Origin: an uncultured Clostridia bacterium
GTDB lineage: Bacteria; Bacillota; Clostridia; Christensenellales; Borkfalkiaceae
Length of the DNA: 53,770 nucleotides
Assembly (NCBI GenBank): GCA_944354125.1
Contig: CALVPT010000013.1
Span: 1-53,770 of the forward strand
Direction: 5' to 3'
Shown here: positions 26,630-34,234 of the stretch, piece by piece
How the letters are laid out: each line of letters starts with the position of its first letter
Position numbering within the stretch: the first letter of the stretch is position 1
Notes under the pieces: generated by a model
Seen by the model: only the letters and a program-made list of their open reading frames with translations
Databases searched by the model: none
Told to the model about the DNA's origin: nothing
Translations under genes and position numbers: made by a program

Positions 26630-27457
26630 TTACTTGTTTATGCTTTTAGCAATCATAAGTGAAGGCTGCTTATCAAGAATAACAGCATCAATCTTTCCGT
26701 TAGAAAGATCCTGCATTGCAAGCGCACCACTGTCATATTCTTTGTAAGTGAGGTTTGTCAATTCATCTTCACAATACATTTTACCCGTAGTACCAATCTG
26801 AGTACCTACAGTGTAATCCTTTCCCTTAGCTTTAAGAATTGCCTCAACATCGGCAACTGACTTACATTCGTCGAAAGTCGTATCGCTCTCACGGACAGTT
26901 ATTACCTGTGCAGACGAATAATAACCCGTTGCAAAACTTACCTGTTCAAGCCTTTCATCCGTTACAGTCATACCTGCCATACCGATATCGCCTTTGCCAT
27001 TCTGAATATTAGCAATTATAAAATCAAAGCCGCTACTCATAATAAACAAATTACGATCAAGTTCCTGAGCAATATTGTATGCTATTTCAATATCAATGCC
27101 TGTAAACGTCTTATTATCCGTACTATGCTCAAAAGGAGGGAAATCAGGACTGGTAACCATTATGAAATCGCCTTCCTGAGCCTCAGCCGTCTTATTTGTA
27201 TAGGAGAAGTCTGCAGTGCCGTCAAAGTAAGAATTGATAAGCTCATCCAGTGAACCATCAGCTTTCCACTCAGCAATCATTGCATTTACATCCTCAAGCA
27301 ACTGCGTATTCTCTTTTTTAATTGCAAATGCATACTCTTCGGAAGTAAGTTCGATGTCCTTTACGGAGACCTTTTCGCCTGAACCGCACGCCGCAAAAGC
27401 CACAGCCGAAACTGCCGTAAGAGCGACAGCGGCCAACGTTGCAAATAATTTTTTCAT
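26630..27457 (-). CDS. Amino-acid ABC transporter binding lipoprotein with permuted order
   Basis: 275 residues; a lipoprotein signal peptide ends in FAAC (Cys23). The SBP_bac_3 core is clear: TSPDFPPFEHS, FTGIDIEIAYNIAQEL, GDIGMAGMTVTDER, GYYSSAQVITV, VGTQIGTTG. In the usual family the segment EEYAFAIKKENTQLLEDVNA...ADGSLDELINSYF comes last; here it comes first (about residues 38-76), and the protein ends at the short stretch DAVILDKQPSLMIAKSINK. This looks like a circular permutation. AGAGGT precedes the ATG. First gene of the importer operon. Ligand: a polar amino acid, not specified. Confidence 0.9.
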   Translation of the reverse strand: MKKLFATLAAVALTAVSAVAFAACGSGEKVSVKDIELTSEEYAFAIKKENTQLLEDVNAMIAEWKADGSLDELINSYFDGTADFSYTNKTAEAQEGDFIMVTSPDFPPFEHSTDNKTFTGIDIEIAYNIAQELDRNLFIMSSGFDFIIANIQNGKGDIGMAGMTVTDERLEQVSFATGYYSSAQVITVRESDTTFDECKSVADVEAILKAKGKDYTVGTQIGTTGKMYCEDELTNLTYKEYDSGALAMQDLSNGKIDAVILDKQPSLMIAKSINK

Positions 27458-27492
27458 AACTTATTTACCTCTATAAATTATTGTCAGGGTAT

Positions 27493-27521
27493 ACTATAAC
27501 ACTACACATTTTTTAACGCAA
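27493..27521 (-). promoter_or_regulatory. Promoter of the amino-acid ABC operon
   Basis: Minus strand: TTGCGT (27516-27521), 17-bp spacer, TATAGT (27493-27498); leader about 30 nt with no riboswitch or T-box. The AT-rich stretch 27522-27703 upstream shows nothing else. Confidence 0.65.
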
Positions 27522-27703
27522 CTGTTTTGGGGCAAAATTTATAATTATTTGAGGCTTTGAATAAAATTACAAAAAATTATGTTAAATTGTAGCATTTTGT
27601 TAATAGATATACATTAAATTCTGAAACGGTTACGCCTGTAACATCGCGTCGGAGTAATACAGCTTTTTCGGCACAGCCGAAACTCGCATCCTGCTATTTA
27701 CGC

Positions 27704-27734
27704 AAAAAGGCGCGCGGCGATAACGCCGCGCGCC
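27704..27734 (-). terminator. Terminator of the uL15-domain gene
   Basis: Perfect 11-bp stem GGCGCGCGGCG (27709-27719) with CGCCGCGCGCC (27724-27734); TTTTT follows on the minus strand. Confidence 0.9.
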
Positions 27735-27754
27735 CGATGCCTTTAAACTAAATT

Positions 27755-29125
27755 TTATACAAGCTTTACCTTGCCGCCCGTAAGCATAATCATCTTGATT
27801 GCATTGAGCGAGAAGTCGTCCGCCTCTATGACGAGCGGCTTATCCAGAACGCCCCTTGCAAGCACCTTTATATACTGAATTTTCTGCGGCACAAGCTTTT
27901 TCTGCTTGAGCACTTCAAGCGTGACGGTGTCGTGCGCATTGAAGTTGTCGGAAAGGGTATCGATATTTATCTCGCCCTTGAGGGAACGGGTGACCGAACG
28001 CTTTACCGCACGCTTTTCTTCGGGTACTTCGGTCTTGCTCTGCTCATATACCGCCGCCGCAACCTCGTCGGAAACCATGAGCTCTGCCTCCCTGAGCGTT
28101 ATTCTGTCCCTTATCATGTCGGAGATAGAAATTGGCTCGACCATCTGCGAGGCGTGTACCTTATCCCTGTTAGAAAGGAGTTTTACGAGATTGATATTTA
28201 TAAGCTCTTCGGTTGTCTGATAGGGCAGACGATATTCCGTAGGCACTACTTCGCCCTGTTCGAGCTGTTCCGCGCCGAATACGACCGAGAGCAATTCCTT
28301 GGCATATCTTACCTTCCTGGGAGAGGTAAGTTTGAGCAGAACGGGCGTCTTTTCGAAGCGCTTTACCTCGGATACGTCTATGATGCGGTATTTGGTGTCC
28401 TCATAGTCTTCGGGATTGAGCGCAAGCGAAATGCAGAGCTTTTTGCCCTTGAACAGCAGCATTGCAAGCGTCTTGCGACCCGTGTATATCCTTACCTGCT
28501 TCCAGCTGAGATTGCTCTTTACCTTTGCATAGGATGCTATGTAATCGCGTATTTCGCCGTAACGCCTCTGTACTTCTTCCGACGACTGAATGAGACGCGC
28601 CATAAAGCTGTACTGATAGCGGAAAACTACCTTTACTCCGCCTGCATCGACAAGCGAAAGCCGCTCTTCTTCCTCTTCGTCCTCTTCTCCGAAATTTTCG
28701 TCGCCGTCGTCCTCTTCGTCCTCGTCGTCATCTTCCGCGACAGGCGGTGTCTCCTCTACGGGTTGAGCCTCTTCAACTGACGTCTCATCTACGGGTTGAG
28801 TCTCTTCAACCGCCGTCTCTTCTACGGGTTGAGTCTCTTCAACTGCCGACTCTTCTACGGGTTGAGTCTCTTCAACTGCCGTCTCTTCTACGGGTTGAGT
28901 CTCCTCGGCCTCCGTCTCTTCTACGGGTTGAGTCTCCTCGACTGCCGTCTCTTCGACGGGTTTGGTCTTTGCAGATTCGGCTTTACGGCGCTTTGCCGCA
29001 CTTCTTCTGCGAGCAACTGAAAGCGCAATCGCCACTATTATAAACGCAACTACGACGGCGGCCACGCATATCAGGATGGTCGCATTTTCTTTGCACCATT
29101 CCATTATATTCAGTGCCAAAAGCAT
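27755..29125 (-). CDS. Membrane-anchored repeat protein with uL15-like C-terminal domain
   Basis: 456 residues. One N-terminal TM helix (about 14-37, ILICVAAVVVAFIIVAIAL) is followed by RRR, then a Glu/Pro repeat region (about 50-130; 12-residue unit based on EETQPVEETAVE), an acidic run (EDDDEDEEDDGDEN), a middle domain (about 160-270, with RYQYSFMARLIQSSEEVQ and YTGRKTLAMLLFKGKKLCI), and a C-terminal domain (about 385-456: INIDTLSDNFN, VTLEVLKQKKLVP, IKVLARGVLDKPL, VIEADDFSLNAIKM). The last domain aligns with the C-terminal half of ribosomal protein uL15 (B. subtilis RplO: KILGNGKLEKKLTVKA). The ATG at 29125 follows AAGGAGG; longer frames lack one. Function unknown; it is not the ribosomal rplO gene. 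Confidence 0.85.
   Translation of the reverse strand: MLLALNIMEWCKENATILICVAAVVVAFIIVAIALSVARRRSAAKRRKAESAKTKPVEETAVEETQPVEETEAEETQPVEETAVEETQPVEESAVEETQPVEETAVEETQPVDETSVEEAQPVEETPPVAEDDDEDEEDDGDENFGEEDEEEEERLSLVDAGGVKVVFRYQYSFMARLIQSSEEVQRRYGEIRDYIASYAKVKSNLSWKQVRIYTGRKTLAMLLFKGKKLCISLALNPEDYEDTKYRIIDVSEVKRFEKTPVLLKLTSPRKVRYAKELLSVVFGAEQLEQGEVVPTEYRLPYQTTEELININLVKLLSNRDKVHASQMVEPISISDMIRDRITLREAELMVSDEVAAAVYEQSKTEVPEEKRAVKRSVTRSLKGEINIDTLSDNFNAHDTVTLEVLKQKKLVPQKIQYIKVLARGVLDKPLVIEADDFSLNAIKMIMLTGGKVKLV
28746..28964. repeat. 36-bp tandem coding repeats
   Basis: Imperfect repeats based on CTCTTCTACGGGTTGAGTCT, period 36 bp, encoding the EETQPVEETAVE units of the uL15-domain protein. Near-identical copies make unit-number changes likely. 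Confidence 0.8.
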
Positions 29126-29189
29126 AAATTTTCCTCCTTGCGATTGCCGCATTTTATGCTGCGGCAACCAAAACCTTAATTCGTATTTC

Positions 29190-29218
29190 ATTATACACTA
29201 CTTTTACGTGTTTGTACA
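29190..29218 (-). promoter_or_regulatory. Promoter of the uL15-domain gene
   Basis: Minus strand: TGTACA (29213-29218), 17-bp spacer, TATAAT (29190-29195). It supports the ATG at 29125, since the longer frame would begin upstream of the transcript start. Confidence 0.65.
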
Positions 29219-29404
29219 GTAGGCATTTAAAATTTCTGCTTAAAAACCACAATTTATGCGTAAATTTATGCAAATTTAACGCAAATTGCGCGCATTGCAC
29301 GCGCTTAAATCGTCTATATTAACTTAATTAAATAAAATAAAGGAAAGTCAGACTGATTAAATTAACAAATTTACAGCCGCTTTAAGCAGGCAACCAAGTC
29401 CAAA
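29219..29404. other. AT-rich intergenic stretch
   Basis: No frame with a ribosome site, no convincing RNA fold. It holds short direct motifs of the type GCGTAAATTTATGCAAATTT, which may be just AT-rich sequence. Confidence 0.4.
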
Positions 29405-29460
29405 AACTATATAACGGCATAAAAGGCCGACTATTTTATGTCAGCCTTCTATGCCGTTAT
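29405..29460 (-). terminator. Terminator of the lipoprotein/ABC operon
   Basis: A long, slightly imperfect stem (29411-29427 with 29444-29460); ATAGTTTTTGG follows on the minus strand. Confidence 0.75.
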
Positions 29461-29471
29461 AATAAACCCGT

Positions 29472-31760
29472 TTACATCAGCGTGAAGCCGAACGCCCTGA
29501 GACCGTAATCAAGGCATACGCAACCGACAATGCCGCCGACCGCCCCGACAACCGCCGCAACCAAAAACATTATAATGAGTTCTGCGGCAATCATTCGTGC
29601 GAGCTCGCCGCGCGTTACTCCGCATATGCGAAGCAATGCAAACTCCTCCCTGCGGCGGCTGTAGGTTATTCCAAGAATGTTTATAAGCCCGATTACCGCG
29701 ACTGCGAGATTGCAGGCGAAAAACAGCCACGCTTCGGCCATAAATATGCTTACCACGTTAATCTGCTGTCTTAAGAGATCTTCGCCGCGCATAACTATAG
29801 GCACAACCGAGGAAAGCGCCCTGAAGAGCGCGCTTTTATACTGCTCTGCGCCCACTCCGTCAGCCGAAGTTACCACGAGATAATTAGGGGCGCGTCTGAA
29901 AAACTCCCCGTCGATATACGCCACATTGTCCACCCCGTCGGAATACGACGAAAAGACAAGCGTATATTCGGCATTATCCATAACGAGCGTCACCTCGTCG
30001 CCTGGTTTAAGCCCGTACGAGAGCGCCACAGCCTCGGAAAGCGCAATCTGTCCGCCTGTCGGCAATCGGCGCGGGCCGTTGCCGCCTGAAAAAATTTCCT
30101 TAGACTCGGCAGATATGACGGTCAGACTTTTAAACCCGAACAGTTTGGCGTCGCCGTCTATGTAAATGCCGTAACACGACCCCGTTTCCTCAAGTTTTTC
30201 GACTTTCGAACGGACGACGGCAGACTGATTTGCAATTATATAGTCTCCGCCAAAGAGGTTGTTGAGCGACTGAGCCTGAGAATTGCCATACGAAAGACAG
30301 GCAATTATCGCGATCATTATTATGACTACAAACGCCGCGAGCCTTGTAAAATTGAGTATGCCTGCGGAACGCCGCACATTGTTGACGGCAATGCGGGCAG
30401 ACGGAGCCCTGACCTTTTCCCTGCGCGCAATAATTCCTGCCGCAACATCCCCAAGTCTGCTTACTGCAAACGGAAGGGCATACAGCACAAGCACGAGAAG
30501 TCCTGCCGCAGCAACAAAAGTACCGACGAGGTAAAATTTTCCGCTGAGCCAGATAAATGACAGCAACCCGCCCGACATTAACGCCATACCGATCAGGCAC
30601 AGCCAGACATTTAACCGCCTGCCCTTTTTTGCCCTGCCTTCGGGCGAAAGCGCGAGATAGGTGCATACGCCCGCCATTCCGACTACTAACGCAAAGATGC
30701 CGCCGAAGAGCGCCGCCGAAAAATCGAGCGAAATTGACACATATTCAAACCCCACCAGCCCGTCAAACAGCGAAAGCAATGCAGACGAAAGCGCAATTCC
30801 GACAGCTCCGCCAAAAATGACATATAGCGCCATCTCCGCGACTACCGCAATGAGCATATAAATCGGCGGCGTGCCTGCAAGAATCAGGCTTGAGTTTTCC
30901 TCCGCCCTGATGCGCGCCAGCTCCCTGAGTCCCGAATAGATAAACGCAGTAGCGACGAGCACCGAAAAAATAGTCATAGTCCAGAGTATGACAAGGAGAA
31001 TGAGCTCTATATCTCCGCCCGAGGGGACGCATTCGGAAATATTCTGTCCGTCATATTCTCCCGAATTTATTATGTCGCCCAATACGCTCTGCGTGAGCGC
31101 CTTGTCATACAGCCTTACGAATAACGCGCTGTATGGCAGATTGTTGCCGTCGAGCGCGGCAAACAAAGGAGTCTGGGATGCCAGTACGCCGAGCGCGCCT
31201 TCCGAATTGACCAGTACGTCGTACTGTCCGAAAAAAGGATAGCTGTGTATGCCCTGAACAGTATAATTTTTTTGTGCGCCTGCTATCCGCACGGTTATGC
31301 GCGAGCCCACCGAAAGGCCGCGCTCTTTGGCAAAACGTTGGCTGATAAACGCCGAAGTATTTAAAGTTCCGTACGTAAGCGTGCCGTAACCGGTAAACGC
31401 GAAGTCAAATATACGGTCTATGTCTTCGAATGTAGTTGCGGCGCCCCATATGAAATCTCCGTCGTCGTCATAGAGCGGAAGGCCGTAATATCCGCCGACC
31501 TCTCCCCTGTCGCCGACAACGGACTCGAGCGCCTTCGACGTCATGAATCTCGCTGAAGAATTTCCGCCGAGCGATACGCATATGTCCGCCCGTCCCGTCG
31601 ATGCCGTCGACCTGACGTCCAGCTCTTCGTCAGCCGCTGTGATGAGTCCGAAGCAACAGACAGCCATTATGACCGACAGGACGATAACCGCGACTATTAT
31701 CAGCGGCTGGACGGGTTTTCTGCGCATGCTGCACAAAAGATGCCTGAATATCAGCCTCAT
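29472..31760 (-). CDS. FtsX-family ABC permease of the surface-lipoprotein cluster
   Basis: 762 residues. TM1 at about 18-42 (LIIVAVIVLSVIMAVCCFGL), an extracellular domain (about 45-255), three TM helices (about 258-370), two more TM helices (about 385-440), a short loop, a TM (about 475-495), a second extracellular domain (about 500-655) and three C-terminal TM helices. This is the MacB/LolE-like layout with two FtsX domains and ten TM segments. The ATG overlaps the ATPase stop by 4 bp (31757-31760). Substrate unknown; its operon partner is a lipoprotein, suggesting export, display or processing of surface proteins (inference). Confidence 0.9.
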   Translation of the reverse strand: MRLIFRHLLCSMRRKPVQPLIIVAVIVLSVIMAVCCFGLITAADEELDVRSTASTGRADICVSLGGNSSARFMTSKALESVVGDRGEVGGYYGLPLYDDDGDFIWGAATTFEDIDRIFDFAFTGYGTLTYGTLNTSAFISQRFAKERGLSVGSRITVRIAGAQKNYTVQGIHSYPFFGQYDVLVNSEGALGVLASQTPLFAALDGNNLPYSALFVRLYDKALTQSVLGDIINSGEYDGQNISECVPSGGDIELILLVILWTMTIFSVLVATAFIYSGLRELARIRAEENSSLILAGTPPIYMLIAVVAEMALYVIFGGAVGIALSSALLSLFDGLVGFEYVSISLDFSAALFGGIFALVVGMAGVCTYLALSPEGRAKKGRRLNVWLCLIGMALMSGGLLSFIWLSGKFYLVGTFVAAAGLLVLVLYALPFAVSRLGDVAAGIIARREKVRAPSARIAVNNVRRSAGILNFTRLAAFVVIIMIAIIACLSYGNSQAQSLNNLFGGDYIIANQSAVVRSKVEKLEETGSCYGIYIDGDAKLFGFKSLTVISAESKEIFSGGNGPRRLPTGGQIALSEAVALSYGLKPGDEVTLVMDNAEYTLVFSSYSDGVDNVAYIDGEFFRRAPNYLVVTSADGVGAEQYKSALFRALSSVVPIVMRGEDLLRQQINVVSIFMAEAWLFFACNLAVAVIGLINILGITYSRRREEFALLRICGVTRGELARMIAAELIIMFLVAAVVGAVGGIVGCVCLDYGLRAFGFTLM

Positions 31761-32410
31761 TGCACTATCTTCCCGTCCTCTAAAGTCAGAATTCTGTCGC
31801 CATACTCCGCCGCGCTACGGCTGTGAGTTATCTGCAGGACGGTGATGCCCGTCGCGCGGTTTATCTCCCTTATAAGATTGAGCACATTTTTTGTGTTCAG
31901 TTCGTCCAGGCTGCCTGTCGGCTCATCCAACAGGAGTACTTCGGGGGAATATATCAGCGCCCTGGCAATGGCTATGCGCTGCCTTTGACCGCCTGAAAGG
32001 TCATCGGGATATTTGCAAAGGCAACGGGATATGCCCAGCCTTTCTGCAAGCGAGTTTAATTTTTTTACGCTCTGACCGCGCGGAACGCGCTCCATCGTAA
32101 GAGGAAGCAATATGTTATCCGCCGCGGTAAGCGTGGAAATGAGTCCGAAAGACTGATAGACTGCGCCGAGCTTTGTGCGCCTGAAGCGCGCGAGTGCCGA
32201 AGGAGAAAGCGAAAACACATCCTCTCCGCATACCCTGACTTTTCCTCCGTCCGCAGTGCGTACTCCTGCAAGTATTTCGACGAGCGATGTCTTGCCGCTT
32301 CCGCTCTTGCCCATTACGGAGACAAATTCGCCCCTGTGCACGTGCAGGCTTACGCCCCTTAAGCAATATTCGCCGTTATAGCTCTTTGATATATCTTCCG
32401 CAACTATCAT
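31757..32410 (-). CDS. ABC ATPase (LolD/MacB type) of the surface-lipoprotein cluster
   Basis: 217 residues with Walker A GKSGSGKTS, Q-loop VYQSFGL, signature [15 protein letters not shown], Walker B VLLLDEPTGSLD and switch His QITHSR. Start: the ATG at 32410 overlaps the lipoprotein stop as ATGA; a GTG at 32422 is also possible, and neither has a clear Shine-Dalgarno, so coupling to the lipoprotein gene is likely. The next gene also overlaps by 4 bp. The three genes are therefore translated as a unit. Confidence 0.93.
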   Translation of the reverse strand: MIVAEDISKSYNGEYCLRGVSLHVHRGEFVSVMGKSGSGKTSLVEILAGVRTADGGKVRVCGEDVFSLSPSALARFRRTKLGAVYQSFGLISTLTAADNILLPLTMERVPRGQSVKKLNSLAERLGISRCLCKYPDDLSGGQRQRIAIARALIYSPEVLLLDEPTGSLDELNTKNVLNLIREINRATGITVLQITHSRSAAEYGDRILTLEDGKIVQ

Positions 32411-34128
32411 AAATTTGTACACGCAAACACAAAATACGGCACCTTGCCGTTGAGATATGCCAACAAAGCATCGCAGAGTTCTTCCGACGGGCTTTCTCTG
32501 AGCGTTTCAAGGTCTGTTACCTGCATCGAGGAAAGATATTGCTCGTATAATTGCCCGTAGCCGAAGTCCCCGATTACCTTTTCGTACGGCTCGGAGCTGA
32601 AATTCAACGAGGTTATCTGCCCGAAAAGTTGCCAGTCTTCATCCGTCCAACGCGAGAGAAGGGACGATACGAACGCGCCGCCGTTTCCCTCCCTAAGCGT
32701 TTCAATGTCCTCTTGCGTGACCGACGAAAGGGTATTGGCGACAAGAGAAATCAGCTGAGGTAAATATTCCGCCTCCCTTAAGATATCGCCGCCGTCGAGC
32801 GCGGCATTGAAAAACGCCGCAAACAGTCCTTCCTCCTCCGACGGGGACATACACTGCGCTATCTTTTTCCAGTCCTCGGCGTCGAGCGACAGCGATTGCA
32901 TCAATTCCGCCTGAGCCCTGAGATAAATGCAGAATTCGCCGTCCGTAAAGTTCTGAGAAAGGTCGTCCCAGAAATTCTTGGAATCGGAAAGATAGTCCAT
33001 TACTATGTCGCCGCCGCCATAACCTATCCTGAGAAGAAGTATAAAGTTTTCCTCGCCGACGGTATTTTTTAGCACGTCAAGCCTGAAACTATAGTCCTCT
33101 ATGTAGTCGAGATACCACGAATACCCATACTTTTCATACCTTGCGGTGTACTCGTCGAGCTGATAGTCGAGGTACTCAAAGGCGAGGTCGTAGACGATAA
33201 GCGCGCCTAGCCTGATGCCGAACAGTCCCGAAAGCTGACCGAAGAACTTTTCTGCCTGCTCCCACTGCTGCCTGTCGGGCGTTCCCATAGAGATAAGCGC
33301 CGCAACCAAAGCGGTTAAATTGTCGCTGCCCGTCCGAGCCATATCGATAAAGTCGAGAAAATCTGTTTCGGCGATATACCTGTCCTCGAATACGGGGATA
33401 ATCCTTTGAGAAACAGCCGCGCGCAACGCGCTTTGCTGGGACTTAGAAAGCTGAGTTCCGCCGACCTCTTCCGCCGCCGCGCTGACTATGCCGAAAAGCA
33501 CGTCCGTACCTTTTTGCCTTGCATCGTCCGAATAAATCGGCTTATTGCCGTCGTCGGGCGGTTGTGATTGGTCGCTATCGTCGGGCGGTTGGGTTTGCTC
33601 TCCGTCGTCAGGTATTTGGGTTTGGTCGTCCTCGTCGGGCGGTTGAGTTTGGTCGTCCCCGTCGGGTGTTTGGGTTTGGTCGCCGTCGTCGGGTGTTTGG
33701 GTTTGGTCGTCCCCGTCGGGCGGTTGAGTTTGGTCGTCCCCGTCAGGCGGTTGGGTTTGGTCACCGTCGTCGGGTGTTTGAGTTTGGTCGCCGTCGTCGG
33801 GTGGTTGGGTTTGGTCACCGTCGTCGGGCGGTTGAGTTTGGTCGCCGTCGTCGGGCGGTTGGGTTTGGTCGTCCCCGTCAGGCGGTTGGGTTTGGTCGTC
33901 GTCAGGCGGTTGAGTTTGGTCGCCATCGTCGGGCGGTTGGGTTTGGTCGCCGCCTTCGGGTGTTTGGGTTTGGTCGCCGTCGTTAGTGCCGCCGACAGGC
34001 TGTCCCTCTATGACTATTCCCTGCTGATAGCGACCGTCGGAGGGCGTGCAAGCCGCGCCGCCGAAAATCATTCCGACGGCGAGCATGCAGACAAGTATTA
34101 CCCTCAGAGCTGTCCTCAATTTTTTCAT
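32407..34128 (-). CDS. Lipoprotein with PPD-rich repeat stalk and helical domain
   Basis: 573 residues. The signal peptide ends in a lipobox (FGGAAC, Cys about 27). Residues about 45-195 are tandem 9-residue units based on GDQTQPPDD, an acidic, proline-rich stalk that would span the cell wall. The rest (about 200-573) is a mostly helical domain with no family I recognise (blocks: GTQLSKSQQSALRAAV, FDLAFEYLDYQLDEY-like region, SEEEGLFAAFFNAALDGGDI). Its stop overlaps the ABC ATPase start, so it is probably the extracellular partner of that transporter. It starts 106 nt after the giant lipoprotein gene. Confidence 0.85.
   Translation of the reverse strand: MKKLRTALRVILVCMLAVGMIFGGAACTPSDGRYQQGIVIEGQPVGGTNDGDQTQTPEGGDQTQPPDDGDQTQPPDDDQTQPPDGDDQTQPPDDGDQTQPPDDGDQTQPPDDGDQTQTPDDGDQTQPPDGDDQTQPPDGDDQTQTPDDGDQTQTPDGDDQTQPPDEDDQTQIPDDGEQTQPPDDSDQSQPPDDGNKPIYSDDARQKGTDVLFGIVSAAAEEVGGTQLSKSQQSALRAAVSQRIIPVFEDRYIAETDFLDFIDMARTGSDNLTALVAALISMGTPDRQQWEQAEKFFGQLSGLFGIRLGALIVYDLAFEYLDYQLDEYTARYEKYGYSWYLDYIEDYSFRLDVLKNTVGEENFILLLRIGYGGGDIVMDYLSDSKNFWDDLSQNFTDGEFCIYLRAQAELMQSLSLDAEDWKKIAQCMSPSEEEGLFAAFFNAALDGGDILREAEYLPQLISLVANTLSSVTQEDIETLREGNGGAFVSSLLSRWTDEDWQLFGQITSLNFSSEPYEKVIGDFGYGQLYEQYLSSMQVTDLETLRESPSEELCDALLAYLNGKVPYFVFACTNL
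33548..33985. repeat. 27-bp tandem coding repeats (PPD stalk)
   Basis: About 16 imperfect units with period 27 bp (some 24) built on CGTCGGGCGGTTGGGTTTGG, encoding GDQTQPPDD variants. Coding repeats in frame with the lipoprotein; copy number may vary between strains. Confidence 0.85.
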
Positions 34129-34147
34129 AACTTAATGCTTTAAATAC

Positions 34148-34183
34148 GCCTTATGGCGGACACCCCGTAAAGAGGCGTCCGCC
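34148..34183 (-). other. Hairpins between the giant gene and the PPD lipoprotein
   Basis: GGCGGAC (34155-34161) pairs with GTCCGCC (34177-34183); an overlapping small stem CGCC/GGCG (34147-34158) competes with it. No T run follows, so this looks more like a processing or partial termination element than a full terminator. Confidence 0.4.
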
Positions 34184-34234
34184 GCGTTCTTTCTATGCCG
34201 TGCAGTCATTGACTGCCTCCGCAACATAATACGT

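Noticed and set aside
27522..27703. Riboswitch or T-box upstream of the amino-acid importer
   Set aside because: It lies upstream of the predicted promoter and lacks T-box or riboswitch motifs.
33548..33985. Regular repeats that could be taken for a CRISPR array
   Set aside because: No unique spacers; the 27-bp units are contiguous and in frame within a lipoprotein gene; no cas genes.
33519..34143. Plus-strand repeat-rich frames (VGRLGLV, RRAVGFGRP)
   Set aside because: Antisense translations of the 27-bp repeats of the PPD lipoprotein.
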